Shown one piece after another: positions 14,301 through 26,966 of a stretch of 64,000 bases of DNA. The notes under the pieces were generated by a model. That model made no database searches. It was given only the letters and a program-made list of their open reading frames with translations, and had not been told where the DNA came from. Position numbers and translations under genes: made by a program. The stretch comes from Onchocerca volvulus (lineage: Eukaryota; Nematoda; Chromadorea; Rhabditida; Onchocercidae), in NCBI GenBank assembly GCA_000499405.2, contig HG738137.1, forward strand, positions 2,480,001-2,544,000. Direction: 5' to 3'. Position 1 is the first letter of the stretch. Every line of letters starts with the position of its first letter.

Positions 14301-17300
14301 ATTTTCGTTAAAGTTAATTTACCAAAATTTGCTAAACTAATTTATGTAATGATCTATTTACGAATAATTACTTCTTTCTTTACTGGATAATAATCGAACA
14401 CTCGACTCGCGTTCGCAAATATTCTCCGGCATTGGTGAATTGCGAATAATCTGACTTAATACATGTGATTTGGCATTTTCGTATAAATTGTTAATGTTGG
14501 AATTCGATGGGAAACGCAACGATGATAACAACATGTCTCTGTAATTAATAATAAATTTATAAACAGTAGCTTTCATCAATGAAATAGGTCGATAGCATAT
14601 GCCAAAGAAAAGACTCACGTGGAAATAGAATTATATTTAGATAACTTTGTATTACATGTATTTGGTCTTGGTCGAATTGGAGAATAGCTTCTGAAAACAA
14701 ATGTTCCATTAAACAATCTTCGGAAACAACTCTTATTCTTTAATGTAGAAAAAAACTAATTAAACAATTCACTGAAAAATTTGTTTAAAAATTGTTTTAA
14801 ATAAATGAGATCTAGAATAGCAGGAAAAAGTAAGAAATTTCACCTTGACATGTATTCTGGAAATCGTTCTGATTTCCATTGTGTCGAACTGAATCCTCGA
14901 GTGGGAGTATATTGCTTAACAGAATTAATTGGAGATTCACGTACTGAAGAGCGATTGTTCTGTCGATAAAAACTCTACAATTTTTAAAATAACATTGCTA
15001 AAAGAAACAAATCTAAGATTCTATTCCAAGTCTTCAAAGATTTATTATAAAGAATTCAAAAACTGAAAAGCTCAGAAATATTCAGCACTATTCCTCTTAC
15101 TGTTGGAAATGTTCGTAGGGGGATTACCGTAGTTTGTTCATCTACATAATTTTTCAGTGCATTAAGTGAACTTCGCAATTCATCGCCACTATTATTGATA
15201 GAGTTGCGTCTGCTTGGTATACTGCTACGGCGTGCTCGTATTGCTGCGAGCGTTGAATGTACTGCATCACTAATTTCACTTCCGTTAATATTCCGCAAAC
15301 GTGCCGCGTCAGCCATGCGTCGACGCCACGGACGATCCGCTTTGAGCGCTGCGTTTCCAAGACGGCTATATATAACAATGATCGGATGATAGATGCGACA
15401 TAATCGCTTGTAACATAAAGAATAACTGAATGATCAATTTACTTGAATATTCGCTGATAATTGCTTGTAATATAAATGAAGAATCACTGTTCCGTACAAT
15501 GAATAACTATTCGAACTTCAACTATTCAGACAGATTGAATTAAAACAATATAATATGCATAAAAATTTTACCTACTGATTGTCTGCGATGTATTGCTCAA
15601 GAAAGGCCTATCATGAAGTAATGTTGAAGCTGATGATGATGATAATGCGGAAACTGTATTCCGTATTCCTGATTGGAAGGATCGAGTTGCAGAGGATGAA
15701 GTCGGAGTCCATCCTTAATTTTACACAAATCAAAGCATTAGAAACAGGAAAAGAATAAAACTTAAAGTTTATAGCTGACAATGCGATGCACTCCCGAAAA
15801 GCAGATCCAGAAATTTATTGCCTGAATTCTTATAAATTATAAACGAAGAAGCTAGTTTCTGCTATATAGAGGCAAAATTAAGAAATAGTTCAATGCCATG
15901 CTTCAATCAGTTTAGAATTAAGTTTGGCGGGTTCTTGAAGATGAGGACGATGTATTCAAAAAAAAAAAAATTCAAGAACATTTGCCAAAGTAATTTGACA
16001 ATGATTCATATAACAACGTCAAGAAATTCAATATTAAGAAACAAAAGGCCATATAAAAATAGGCCAAATAATCAAATGATCACAGATAACTTACGGCTAT
16101 TAGCACTTTCTCGGCAATTTTTTCCAAACTTATTATAAGTTATGTCTGTTCGATTTTTCACTAAAATGAGATTTTTTACTAAGAAATGATGTACTATTTT
16201 TTATCATAATTTTATAGCTTCATATAAAATTTTATCTGAAGAGCCTATCATTAAGTGAAAATGACAATGTGGAAGTTTTGAGAAAGTCTGGAAGACACTA
16301 ACGTCTATTGACGGGAAGTCAAAAATTTAAACATGAAAACCAGTAGATGGACTGGAAAATCTTGCTAAAAAAAATATTCCGAAACACAAACAGGTATCAG
16401 AGAGCCAAGGAAGTTGGCGAGATGTCCTGCTTGACGGTTTATCGTTCATTTGTGATAACATGGAATCCCCAAAACGTACGGAACGCTCCCTTGTATACGG
16501 ACCGGAGTTCCTGTAATTCCTTCTTTTTGTATTTTCGGATGATATATTCGTTCATTGGTTATATAGATCGATTAAGAGAGGTTCATTCTGATTTCAGTTA
16601 AACTAAAATTATCTATTCTTTGAAGACAATTTTCTATTTGTTACGTAAAGCAGACATTTGTGTAAACAAAAATGCATCTGTTTACTTTCAGCAATCATCA
16701 AAGAAAGAATTTTAAAGCGCTGTTATGAAAAGCACTTAACTGTTATTGAGATTATTTAAAATCAGCTGAAGGCACCTGAAGTGATAAGGGAGAGAAAGAT
16801 GATGATAAGTGGGAAAGAAGAAAATACAATATCAGATATCTACTGGACAAATTAACGCCCAAGAAATAAACAACAAATGCTTGCATCGAACGAGATGAGA
16901 GGTGCAGCTTGAGTTAAATCATTATGTATCACTCCTATGGGCCATTGTGTCAGACGTATATATCATGATATAAATTATCGAAAAAATATGCTTGATGTGA
17001 TAAGATAAGAGGTGATATTTTCAATGATAAGGGGTCGTATTTTCAACCACCTTGCACAGGTAGTAAATTTTTTTCGAGATTCATGGTACTTTACATATCT
17101 TCATATTGTGAAATACTGTACAGAATTCTACATGAAGTTCCAAAGAAACAATTTGGGGAATTTTTCTTTGAGAACAAACTTTAATTCGTTATTCTTTTTG
17201 CTAGCAAGCTGTGAGCTGAAATGTCCTAATCGTGGAGGCAACGAACGAGACGAATTAATATTATAATCCTTCGATATTGGTTCAAAAAAAGATACGGATC

Positions 17301-17843
17301 GACTCCAGTATCCATCATTATTATCGCTTTTTAATGATTTGTTCCAGCGCACCGAATTCCAGCTGCAAATAGTCTTGTCATGAATGAACGATCTATTCTC
17401 ATGCCAATATTCAACTATCTTGCGATTCAGTCTTTTCTCAAAATGTCCTCGAAAAAACTGCAAATGAAGGATGCTATGCTGTCTCAGTAAAAAAAAGAGA
17501 TCTAAGGAACAAATTTGAATGCGATTCTTCTTGATTTAAATACATTTTTAGTTACCTATTTTTTTTGAGTGAATTCTTAAATAATCATATTACCAGTGAC
17601 AAATTGGCTACGACCCTTTTTTAGGCCTTTTTAGTATTATTACTTTATTCTGCCTGTCTAAAAGATATCTGAGAGACAGACTGATAGTTATTTAGCGGGT
17701 TTCCAATTCAAATTAATATATGACCTGGTACCATAAGTATGTGGTGCAATAACTTGTGTGACGTTTTCATTATGATGAATTGTCGTTGAGGTATCCCCAA
17801 TACCAGCTTTAGCCCAACGTTTATGGTACATTCCCGATGACAT
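11331..17843 (-). CDS. Unrecognised Ser/Arg-rich multi-exon gene
   Basis: I do not recognise the product. Visible exons in order: 17754-17843 (start, MSSGMYHKRWAKAGIGDT), an exon within about 17180-17457 (HFEKRLNRKIVEYWHEN), 15572-15713, 15128-15365, 14844-14959, 14619-14690, 14372-14538, about 14068-14200, about 13880-13953, about 13497-13574, and 11331-11516 ending in TAG. The six junctions from 15713 to 14200 agree in phase. The first two and the three between 14068 and 11516 do not join cleanly with the boundaries I chose, so small exons or other donors remain to be found. The middle is rich in Ser and Arg with short basic patches (WRRRMADAARLRN, RARRSSIPSRRNS). Next come KRKLRKRQRKKS-type basic runs, which look like nuclear localisation signals, and then an acidic stretch (EKDNDTEDKEM). 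The composition suggests a nuclear or cytoskeletal scaffold, but no domain was identified. Confidence 0.55.
13961..14040. repeat. 27-bp exact direct repeat, two copies
   Basis: The unit beginning TCAAATTATATATATTAAAT occurs at 13961-13987 and again, identically, at 14014-14040. A related A/T-rich segment lies between the copies. It is in an intron of the gene 11331-17843. Confidence 0.85.
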
Positions 17844-20631
17844 CGTTATTTAATTTCCAATTCCTGACGTAATTTTTCGAATTTATCATAAAAACGATTT
17901 GATCAACATGAAAAAATAAATAAATAAATAAAAAATTGATATGAAAACATGAGGATTATAAATAAATTTATGCCGACATCCTTATCACTCATATCATATT
18001 CTTATCTTATCCTTATCAATTTGTTTTTCACCTTAGTAGACAGAATTGATAATACGTTTAGTTTGCAATGCCAGAACGATGTATCGAAAAAAACCAGTCA
18101 CCCTTCGGGATACCTCACACCGAACCCCAGTCTATATACCGATCTGAAAGTAATTGAATTTTGATAACAGTGCCTTTCAAAAAGACATTACTAACGTAAA
18201 TGAGGTGGTGCTATGATTTATAGACACTATAATATGTTGAGAAAATTTTCGGATTTATTAGTCCGATATTTAGATAACTGACGAGTATACAGAAATATTG
18301 AATTTAAACCAGATTGGTTTAAAATAAACGTTTGTTATTAAAAAATATGTCATATTAATGAAACTTCCGTATAAGTAATGTATTTTGCTAATAGTTGAAA
18401 ATGATTGATTTCTGATAGCAGTTTCCTGAAAAGTCCAAAAATCTTTCAATCTAATTTTTTTCTCATTTATGATCATCTGCATTTATGATGGTCTGAAATA
18501 TGATAACTATGCTCTCTTATTCAGACAAATAATGCTAAGATGATGTTAAAGCTATTAAAATTGTAAAAATTTCTTTTCTCATATCTATGTTCTCTTTGCA
18601 CAATCTGCAAAGAAGCATATTCATAATTTATTATAAATTGAAGTGATTGAAAATCATTTGAGAAATTATGAGAATATATAGTGGCATGTATTTTGTGTCA
18701 TTACTGGATTGTAGAAAAACAATGAAAGAGCTGAGAAACGATTAATAAAGACCAATTATTAACAGCATTTAATGAATGCCCCAGTTCCGTCATGTATAAA
18801 TGAACAAAATCAATACATGATAATTTCTTTTGTATTGATTATTTATTTCGTCTTTTCTTCATACTTAAGATTTGAATTGAATTGTTCATGAATTATTATC
18901 CTTTTTTTCTCGAAATCTTTAAACAAAACCTTCTTTCTGCTGCATGCATACTTTCAAATTATAACTCTTTCTTTCATATATGACAATAAGAAAAGAGAGT
19001 TTTTAGGCATATAAGAAAGATTTAGAGATACTTGAAATTGATCCGATAGGTAGCTGGTCGATAAAATTGTATTACTTATTCGAAAAAGTAGTTGAGTTTT
19101 TTTAAATCGCTATACAAATTTTTTTTCTGAGTGTGTCCGATTGAAATAAACTTTTTTTTTTTTTTGAAACACATATGCTGCCTTTTTTTTTCATGATGTT
19201 TTGGTAACTAATCAGAACTTCATTCATAAAGCTCAGAATTTGGCTTTTAAAGGATGTAGCTTCGTCTTGGGACATTTTCGACAGAGGGATATTTTTAAAT
19301 AGCATTTCTTTCTCGACTTGAATCAACATAAATTGTAAGGGATATTTTGCCAGAAAAAAAAAAGATAAATGGAAGTAGATACTAGCAGTAAAAGTGAAAT
19401 AACTGTTTCTGCTGAGGAAATAAGCATTTTGAAGCTTTAGCAGAGATGAATTGCATTTTCGACAAATTGCAAGAACGACTAATTTCAAATTCTTTAGAGT
19501 GAAGAAAAGGTTCAATAATATTTTAATTCTTCCTTTAACTCGCCTATTCTCCTTCATTTCTTTTCTCTTTCCTGCTGTTCAAATTTCAAGCATCAATGAG
19601 AAATCTTGAGATATAACTCAAAAGCGTAAAGCAGAAAGATGATGTATCAACACATAAAATATTATTCATAAAATCATAAGTCTAGACTCAAAAATATTCC
19701 GCTCATAATCAAGCAACTATCATAAAATCGAAATTTTTCATATCGCTTCGAAATTAAAAAGAAAAACATACGCATTCATGAAATTGCAAATGCAAATTTT
19801 CGGCTATTTTCGAAATTTTGCAATCAATATATGAGGCAGATAACTAGTCTATAAATCAAAAAATTATGTATAAATAATTGGATGGCATGAAGCTAGAAAG
19901 AAATTGAACCGAGGAATATTCCCTTTTAAGCCTAGATGATTTGATTAATGAATTTTTATTATAAGGATATAGCGATCGATCGCTTGTCCAGCAGTTGAAT
20001 CAAATAGAATAGTTTTACCATTAGCATCATGCATCTTCCAAAGTTTCACTTTAACGAATTTTAACAAAAATTTTTTCTGAATGCTGAAAGCACACTGTAT
20101 TAAATAGTCGAAAACTTCTACTAATATTAAGAATACAATTCAGGATAAATTTGTATCCAAATCAGATAAATTTCTGCGATGTAAATAATCATTCATTTTT
20201 TTACCGAGACAAACAATGCAAAGTTGTAAATTGATTTATTTTATATAATACTATACGTTAAGCTCTTCTGATGATGGTATCTTTTTGACCATATTGAAAA
20301 TTAAAATATTAAAAAAAGAAAAAAGGACAAAGTATTTCTTAGAAATATTTCGTAGAATAATTACTCTCGGATAATAATCACACATTAACAGAGATATCTC
20401 TAAGAAATGGAATGATAAGAGAGCAGTCTATTTATATGCTCTCTTGTCATGCAGTCCATTTATTTGGCGTTACATAATTGTGAGGTTGCAATTTTAAAAA
20501 TCAAAAAAAAAAAAAAAATGGGGCAAATTAGTTCATACATTTATTTAGAAATTTTTGAGAGAAAAGGCAATGATTGGAACAGTTGCCATCAAGTTGGTTG
20601 CTCGAACTTAGTTATTCGGCCTATTTCTAGT

Positions 20632-20632
<1 letters not shown>

Positions 20633-20662
<30 letters not shown>
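20633..20662. repeat. Poly(C) run of 30
   Basis: Thirty consecutive C are flanked by T-rich DNA in a strongly AT-rich region. The opposite strand is a G30 run capable of forming G-quadruplexes. It also creates a spurious polyproline open frame. Confidence 0.9.
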
Positions 20663-20843
20663 ACCTCATCTTCCTCTTTCATTTTCCCAACTCTCCACCT
20701 TTTTGTTTATCTGTTTTTCTGATTACAACCAACTTTTGACACTAATTACATTAGCTGCTTCTTTCTTATCTTTGAGAACAGAATGCCTTACTTGAGAGGT
20801 AGTGATGCTAAGAGTAATGAACTTTGAAAATATATCACCAGTT

Positions 20844-20919
20844 ATAGATCAACAATGTACTATGATCCATTGAACATATCGATAGATCAATAATGTACTA
20901 TTTTCCACTGAAAATATCG
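20844..20919. repeat. 38-bp imperfect tandem repeat, two copies
   Basis: Copies at 20844-20881 and 20882-20919 both begin ATAGATCAAYAATGTACTAT and end AATATCG or CATATCG. They differ at a few positions. Intergenic. Confidence 0.75.
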
Positions 20920-23287
20920 ATCTTTCGGCAGCATTCATCAATAGCACAGATCATATTAACGATAGTTTCAATGTTTTTTATCAGAATAAGAGTAAGAAAT
21001 TGATCAAAAAAGGAAACAGAAAAGATTATTTCGCATATTTCTAACATTTCTTGCTGAAGACCGTTTAGTTAAGAAATAGGAGGAGAGGAAAAATTTAATC
21101 CTATTGACAGTTCAGCTATTGCTGAACCAAATGATCTCCTTGCTTTCCTTCGTCTTGGAAGGGAATGCGCAGTTGTTCTCAAAAACAAAACTTTTAAGAC
21201 AGATTTAACAATGATATTTTAAAAAAATCGAGTCAGATAATACTAGTGAAAACATTAACTGCACAACTTCAAAGGACATAATAAAACTTTCAGGAATGAA
21301 TAATAATTTTTGATTGTGAAAAAGAATGCTAATAGATTCTATAGACAGGCATAGAACAATGTTAAATTTATTCATTTACATACCACTACTATAATGAATC
21401 TTAAAGCATGTATTGATTATTTTTGAATGATGGGATTTTTTCAATTTGATTCTTTAAGAAGTTGTTTATGATAAAGCACCAATCTTTAAAGAGGACCTGT
21501 AAGTACACTCTTCTTGCAGAACCGTGATCATTAAATTTTCCTTATAATTCAAATACAATGCTTACTGATTAGTTGATGTATAAATCATTATAGATAGAGT
21601 AATGCTATAAAAAATGACGAGTTTCCAATTTTAATTCATTTTTTCAACATTATTTGTATGCACACATGATTGGTTGAATTCTTAAATTAATTTTGATTAC
21701 CTGATCAAAGGGTTGATATTATGAACAGCATGTCTGACAGATTATTATGAATGTTTTTATAGAGTTATATTGGTCGAGTTAAACGTCTCAGAAGCATATT
21801 TTAGAATCACATGAGAGTGCACTTGCTTGTTTAGATTAATTAAATTCGATGGAGAATGAGTAAAACCATTATTAAATGATGCTTCATGAATTTTTTTGAG
21901 GTGGGAAGGTATTATATGCATATATGTCTGTACAACAATTTGCGTCCTTTGATCGTTTCCATTCATTTCTTAAATTTTCCTTTTATATGCACGACAGATA
22001 TCATTCATATACATTTTAAAACTCCCAGTGCAAATAATTGCATACTAATTACAAACATCTTAAAATGTTCTTTCAGAGAAATTATTGCGAAGAATTAACA
22101 GAGCATGTAATCAATCAAAAATGATGAATAACAATATGGTTTTTTCAAGTTTCATTTCAATTTAGATCTACAAATAGCAGCTCCTCTCCTCTGCACTTTT
22201 CATTAAAAGAAATGGTCAAATGTGATTCAGTTATGTTATTCTCATTAATTATTTTAAGGCAGCAAAATGTGCAAAAATTGCATTTTCTACATTTTGAAAA
22301 TTTTCTAATAAATCATTTGGAAAAGAATTTGGCACTATTAATTTTTCGTGATAATGTAATCTGCAACGCAACTGCATCATAACATTGAAATGACAAGATC
22401 TCGACGCAACCAGCATCAAACTGAAGTTTTGGACTGTCATGCCTTATTTTGAAATTAAATATGAAATCTTTCCTTTCAATTGATTGTGCGAATGAAAAAA
22501 AAAAAAAAAAAAAAAAGAAAAGAAGACTTTCGTTTCAATGTAATCTTATTGTGTACGTGCTAAATACACTGAGGAATTGCAAGTTTCTTCCTCATTTATT
22601 TTCCGGCATTTTTCTCCAAAATGTTGCTTGGACAATCTCTTACTCCCAAAATTTCTCTTATCTAACTATTCTACATGAAATAATCGTTATTCTTATGACT
22701 GCAAATCGAATTTTGCCAAGATAAATCCTCAAATTCCAAAGGTCACAAGTCGCAATTAAATTAGAACTCAAACTATTATTCTTTTCGCTATTTTAAAATC
22801 CATATCTCTACTGCACTGTCATAAATGGCATCGTCAGTCTACGATTTGTCAAAAAACTGGACATTTCTCTTGCGATGTGTTCTATTTGCTAGTAAAAGCT
22901 TGCTAAGTGCAGACTTTTTAATATAAATAGTTCCATACATTCATAGTTTCCTCTACACTTGCCCCAATATTCAGAAAATAAGGTCCTAGTAATCAAATCT
23001 ATATTGATGTGCATTAGATGTTCTTATTTGACTCCTAGGATAAGTTTCGATCTTCATCGATAATACTGTAATTAGCGAAGATGTTCAAGACCAACTAGCC
23101 ATTAGAATTATATATGCCCAACTATTGTTGACTATCTTTGTATTTACTCAACAAAATACTCATTTTATTGACAATTAGTTGTTCCGACCACGCGGAACAT
23201 AACCATCCAGCTACATTTATATAAATTAAAAATGTCCACTCACTTACTTTTACTGTCAAACGTGTGAGAGGTTTATCCATGTAGTAA

Positions 23288-23347
23288 GATGCGCCTATCC
23301 GAATGCAACGTTGTGTCAGAATTTCAAAGCAGTCGATAAAAAAACTC
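23288..23347 (+). repeat. Fragment similar to the sequence beside the Helitron remnant
   Basis: This 60-bp segment shares blocks such as CGAATGCAACGTTGTGTCA and TTTCAAAGCA with 28801-28860, which lies just past the decayed Helitron helicase. The two copies differ by substitutions and a one-base indel. The simplest reading is that both are pieces of the 3' flank of the same transposon family. Confidence 0.55.
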
Positions 23348-23949
23348 CCAACATTGTGTCAAAAGCCACAACGAACATTTACATTTTTATGTTCATGCAA
23401 TATTATGCTGTTATCTGTTCAAATGCTCCGAAGAAGATTTTCTTCTTTCGGTATGCATGCAGTTTTTTTGACGGAAATGATTTGATGTGTGTTTCATGGT
23501 AAAGTGACTTTAGGGAAGGTTGGTTTCAGTTATTTATTTCATAATATGTGAAGGGAACGCGTCAGCGGGTCAAGGATGATGATAACCTAGGTAAGGGAGG
23601 GGAAGGATTTATTTGGGTAATTAAGCCATAGTTCTTGCAATCAACTGCTCGCTCATGCCTGCTTGAATAAATATCAGCATGCTTCATTATCACCCAATCA
23701 GTTAACCGCTGTCTTCCTGCTATTCAACAGTCTTGCGTTTCATCCACCAGCCTGTTATGTATTTTGTCCGAAAATACTCTCATGTTTATTGACCATTTTC
23801 AAGTATATCTTTTTGCGTTATTTGTTTCTGTCCCATTGTTTGGTTGGTCTAGTTGTTCGATTAATCCGTTTAGATCACATAGTTATGATTTATTATTACA
23901 CTTTGTTTGACATATTGAAGCGAATTGTATGTATTACAGAATTCATTTT

Positions 23950-23960
23950 TTTCTTTTAGG
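23950..23960 (+). promoter_or_regulatory. Probable spliced-leader acceptor of the La gene
   Basis: A pyrimidine-rich acceptor (TTTTTTCTTTTAG) sits 17 bases upstream of the La start codon, with no matching upstream exon evident. In nematodes this arrangement usually marks trans-splicing of a spliced leader. An undetected 5' untranslated exon is the alternative. Confidence 0.5.
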
Positions 23961-23976
23961 ATCTCAAGAAGAATTA

Positions 23977-26849
23977 ATGTCTGTGGAGATGATTCAGGAA
24001 ACAGTCGACAATCAGAGGAATGAAAAATTAACTGTTAATAATGGAACTGCAGTAAATGGTAATAAAGAGAGTGAAAAAAACAATAATGTTGATGCCAACA
24101 CACCTTCCGGAAACATTACGCATGTGAACGATTCTAACATGAGCATTCAACAAAAGATTGTTGAACAAGTTGAAGTAAGTAGACGTTCCGACTTCAAATT
24201 CTCTTTGCTCTTTAATTTTTTGATAACAAGATCATCATCTTTGTAAAAAGCAAGTTCATGTGCTCAGAAGGAATGTCAAAATTTTCTTCAGATTTATAAA
24301 TATATATTAATCATAACTGAACTTTCGGTTAGGATAAAAAAATAAGTTATTTATTAAGACTGACTAAAGTTGAAGTAAGTAGATGTGTATATTATATATT
24401 TATCGAATAATCAGTTAATTGGAAAGGATAAATACATATGAAGTTAAAATTTTCATGACATAAAACGGTAATCTCTCCTTTTCATTTTTTTCACTCTCTC
24501 TTTCTCTATTTTCAGTACTATTTTGGCGATATTAACTTACCCCGTGATCGATTTCTACAAGAAGAAATCAAGAAAGATGATGGGTGTGAGTGATTTTATT
24601 ACGTTTTTATGCAAAAACATTTTAAGAAAAGCAAAGAAATCGACAAATTTTCTAAATATAATAAAGTGAAGCATTGTGAGGAATGTCCTTATTTTCTTTT
24701 TTTAAATTCAGATTGACAGTAGCCACTGTCACATTGAAAAGTATTTGAAAAAAATATATATTAAAAAAAAGTCCGTATAGATGCTATTTAAACATTTCTC
24801 CATTCCAAGCGCTGATTGTTTCTTTTTTTTTTTAACATTTAGGGGTTCAGCTCACAACGATGTTAAGATTTAAACGCTTAGCACAAATCTCTTCCGATCC
24901 CAAAACAATCGGAGAATCTTTAAAGCATTCTAAGCTGATGCAAGTTTCTGAAGACGGCAGTAAAATACGACGCAATCCTGAAGTACCATTACCAGAAAAT
25001 TCGCTTGAATATTGGCAGGTTGTAAAGCGACGTACTGTATATATTGTGAGTTGCTGTATTGCTTCTTTACTATAAACAGTTATGGTCATGGCAGGAATTA
25101 GATTTTTTTAATTTTTATATCCCTTTTTGTGTTATATTTTTTTATAAAGTGTTTAAGTCATGAAAGAATGATGAGACTTATAGTTTATAAATTGAGTCGA
25201 AGAAAATTATTTCTTTTGAATTGGAAACAAAGTTTTTACCTTAAAAGATGGAGCATCTTTTGATGATTGATCCTTGAGATTCCTTTTAACTCTAGTAACA
25301 TTTTATTTTGAAACAATATAAGTATCCATAATGCTTTTAAGAAAGGCTTCGAACGAGACACGAAATTGGATGATATTTTAAATTTCGTTAAGCAGTTTGG
25401 TAGTGTTGAAAATGTGATGATGCGCCGTGAAAAATCAGAAAAGCGAGCTTTTAAAGGCTCGGTATTCGTCACTTACAAAGATCAAGAAACAGCAGAAGCT
25501 TTCGTTAATAGTGATACGAAACAGTTCAATGGCAATGATCTTTTGAAAATGATGCAGTAAGATTTTTATCTTGTTAGTAGTTTCTATATAAGCCTATTCA
25601 TATATTCAGCTTCTCTGCTGTATTATTTTTAAGATCTCTAGTGATGTGTGAGAAGACTCTAAAGGGAATGCTCCAAAAATTGGGTTTGGAAAAACACTAT
25701 ATTTATTATATATTTAATTGGGGTGTAGAAAAAAACTGTATATCTTTTTTTGTTTTATTTCACATATCACGCTGATTTTTTTATTGTTAATGAAGTGATG
25801 TTTTTAAGGAACGATTATTGGGCGAATAAACAAAAAGAATTGAAAGAAAAACGACTCGCTGCTCGTGCCGCTAAGCAAGCTAAAAAAGTGAATTGTCCTA
25901 CATATTTTCTTGAGTCTAGATCTGTTTTCAACTCCGCCAGCTTTTCTTTAATGCATAAATTACTTTAGTCAAGTTTTTCTCCTCTTAATCTCTTATTTTT
26001 AGAAAGCTGCCGAAATAGAGTCAAAAAAGAAAAATCTGGAAATAGTACATTTTGTCAAAGGATTAGTGCTATCAGTAGAAAATATTCCAAAGGAGGATTG
26101 CGATCTCGCAAAAGTTAAAGAATTTTTCAAACAATTTGGTGATGTGCAGTATGTTGTATACGAAAAGGGCGATGAAAAGGTAAATTGTTAATATTTTACT
26201 TCCTTTTATTCGACTTGAAATATGTTTCTTGCCCTAAGAAATTCAGTTATTTATAGTGTGGCAATGTGAGAAATAATTTTTAAGGCCCAGATTCGTTTTG
26301 GTGGTGAAGAAAATGGTGCAGCTGTTGCTTGGAAAGTAGCGACAGAAAAAGGAGAAGATGGAAAAGTGATGTTCGGTGGGAATGAACTAAAGGGAGCAGT
26401 ACTTGAAGGCGAGGAAGAAGAAGAATACTGGAATAATTTTAGTAAAAAGAAAGCTGATAAGCAGGCGCGGATAGCCAAAAATCGACGGGTAGCTAAAGTT
26501 CGAGGTGGACGAGGAAGAAATGGTGCACGAAATGGTGAAACACGAGGCGAAAAGGTAAACATTCAGAGCATAATAATTTTTTGTGGTTTGTACTGTAGAT
26601 TTAAGTGTCATAATTTGATGAGCTTTTTAATATAGTTAAGATCCTTTTATTATGATATTTGCAGTTTATAGTCGCATTTCATTGTGTACTTGCTGATTAA
26701 GTTTATTTCAATAATCTTTGATAAGATCTACATTGCAGAGGTCAGCTGAGGAAATGGCTAAAGACACACCTGAAAAGAAACTGAGAAAAGTATCTGAAAA
26801 CGAAGAGTCGGAAAAAGCTACCAAAATAATATTTGCGGATTCGGATTAA
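23977..26849 (+). CDS. La ribonucleoprotein (Lupus La / SSB homologue)
   Basis: La binds the UUU-3'OH ends of nascent RNA polymerase III transcripts, protects them from exonucleases and helps tRNA precursors fold, mainly in the nucleus. Eight exons join in phase: 23977-24174, 24516-24585, 24843-25045, 25342-25556, 25809-25887, 26003-26179, 26285-26554 and 26739-26849, giving 440 residues (human La is 408). The La motif spans about residues 57-145 (EYYFGDINLPRDRF, DGWVQLTTMLRF). The first RRM spans about 150-228 (KGFERDTKLDDI, GSVFVTYKD). After a Lys/Arg-rich linker (KEKRLAARAAKQAKK) comes a second, atypical RRM at about 260-360 (VENIPKEDCDL, AQIRFGGEENG). The tail is basic, with a GRGR-type patch and a likely nuclear localisation signal (PEKKLRKV). 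The start codon is the first ATG after the leader acceptor. The exon 2-3 junction was fixed by the conserved Trp (residue 90), which is split across the intron. Confidence 0.95.
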
Positions 26850-26960
26850 TTATCTGTATCGTACTTACTGCTGATCCATTAATATTTTTCTCGATCCTTT
26901 CTGTTTTCTTTACATTTCTTCTTGACCATTTGTTCCTTGTTAATGTTGATCTTTTCGAAA

Positions 26961-26966
26961 AATAAA
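26961..26966 (+). terminator. Poly(A) signal AATAAA of the La gene
   Basis: The first AATAAA downstream of the La stop codon, about 110 bases past it. Confidence 0.5.

Larger units (their letters stand above)
17844..23976. other. Gene-poor 6-kb interval between divergent genes
   Basis: This interval separates the start of a minus-strand gene from the start of the plus-strand La gene, so it presumably contains both promoters. I saw no exon with credible splice sites. It contains a poly(C) run, a 38-bp tandem repeat and a fragment related to sequence beside the Helitron remnant, each listed separately. The longest open frame (19102-19557, minus) is Phe/Leu/Lys-rich and not supported. Confidence 0.45.

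Noticed and set aside
19102..19557. 151-codon open frame on the minus strand
   Set aside because: Phe/Leu/Lys-rich translation from A/T-rich DNA, no splice sites, no recognisable motif; likely a chance frame.
20449..20739. 96-codon open frame with a polyproline stretch
   Set aside because: The prolines come entirely from the C30 homopolymer, and the flanking translation is low complexity.
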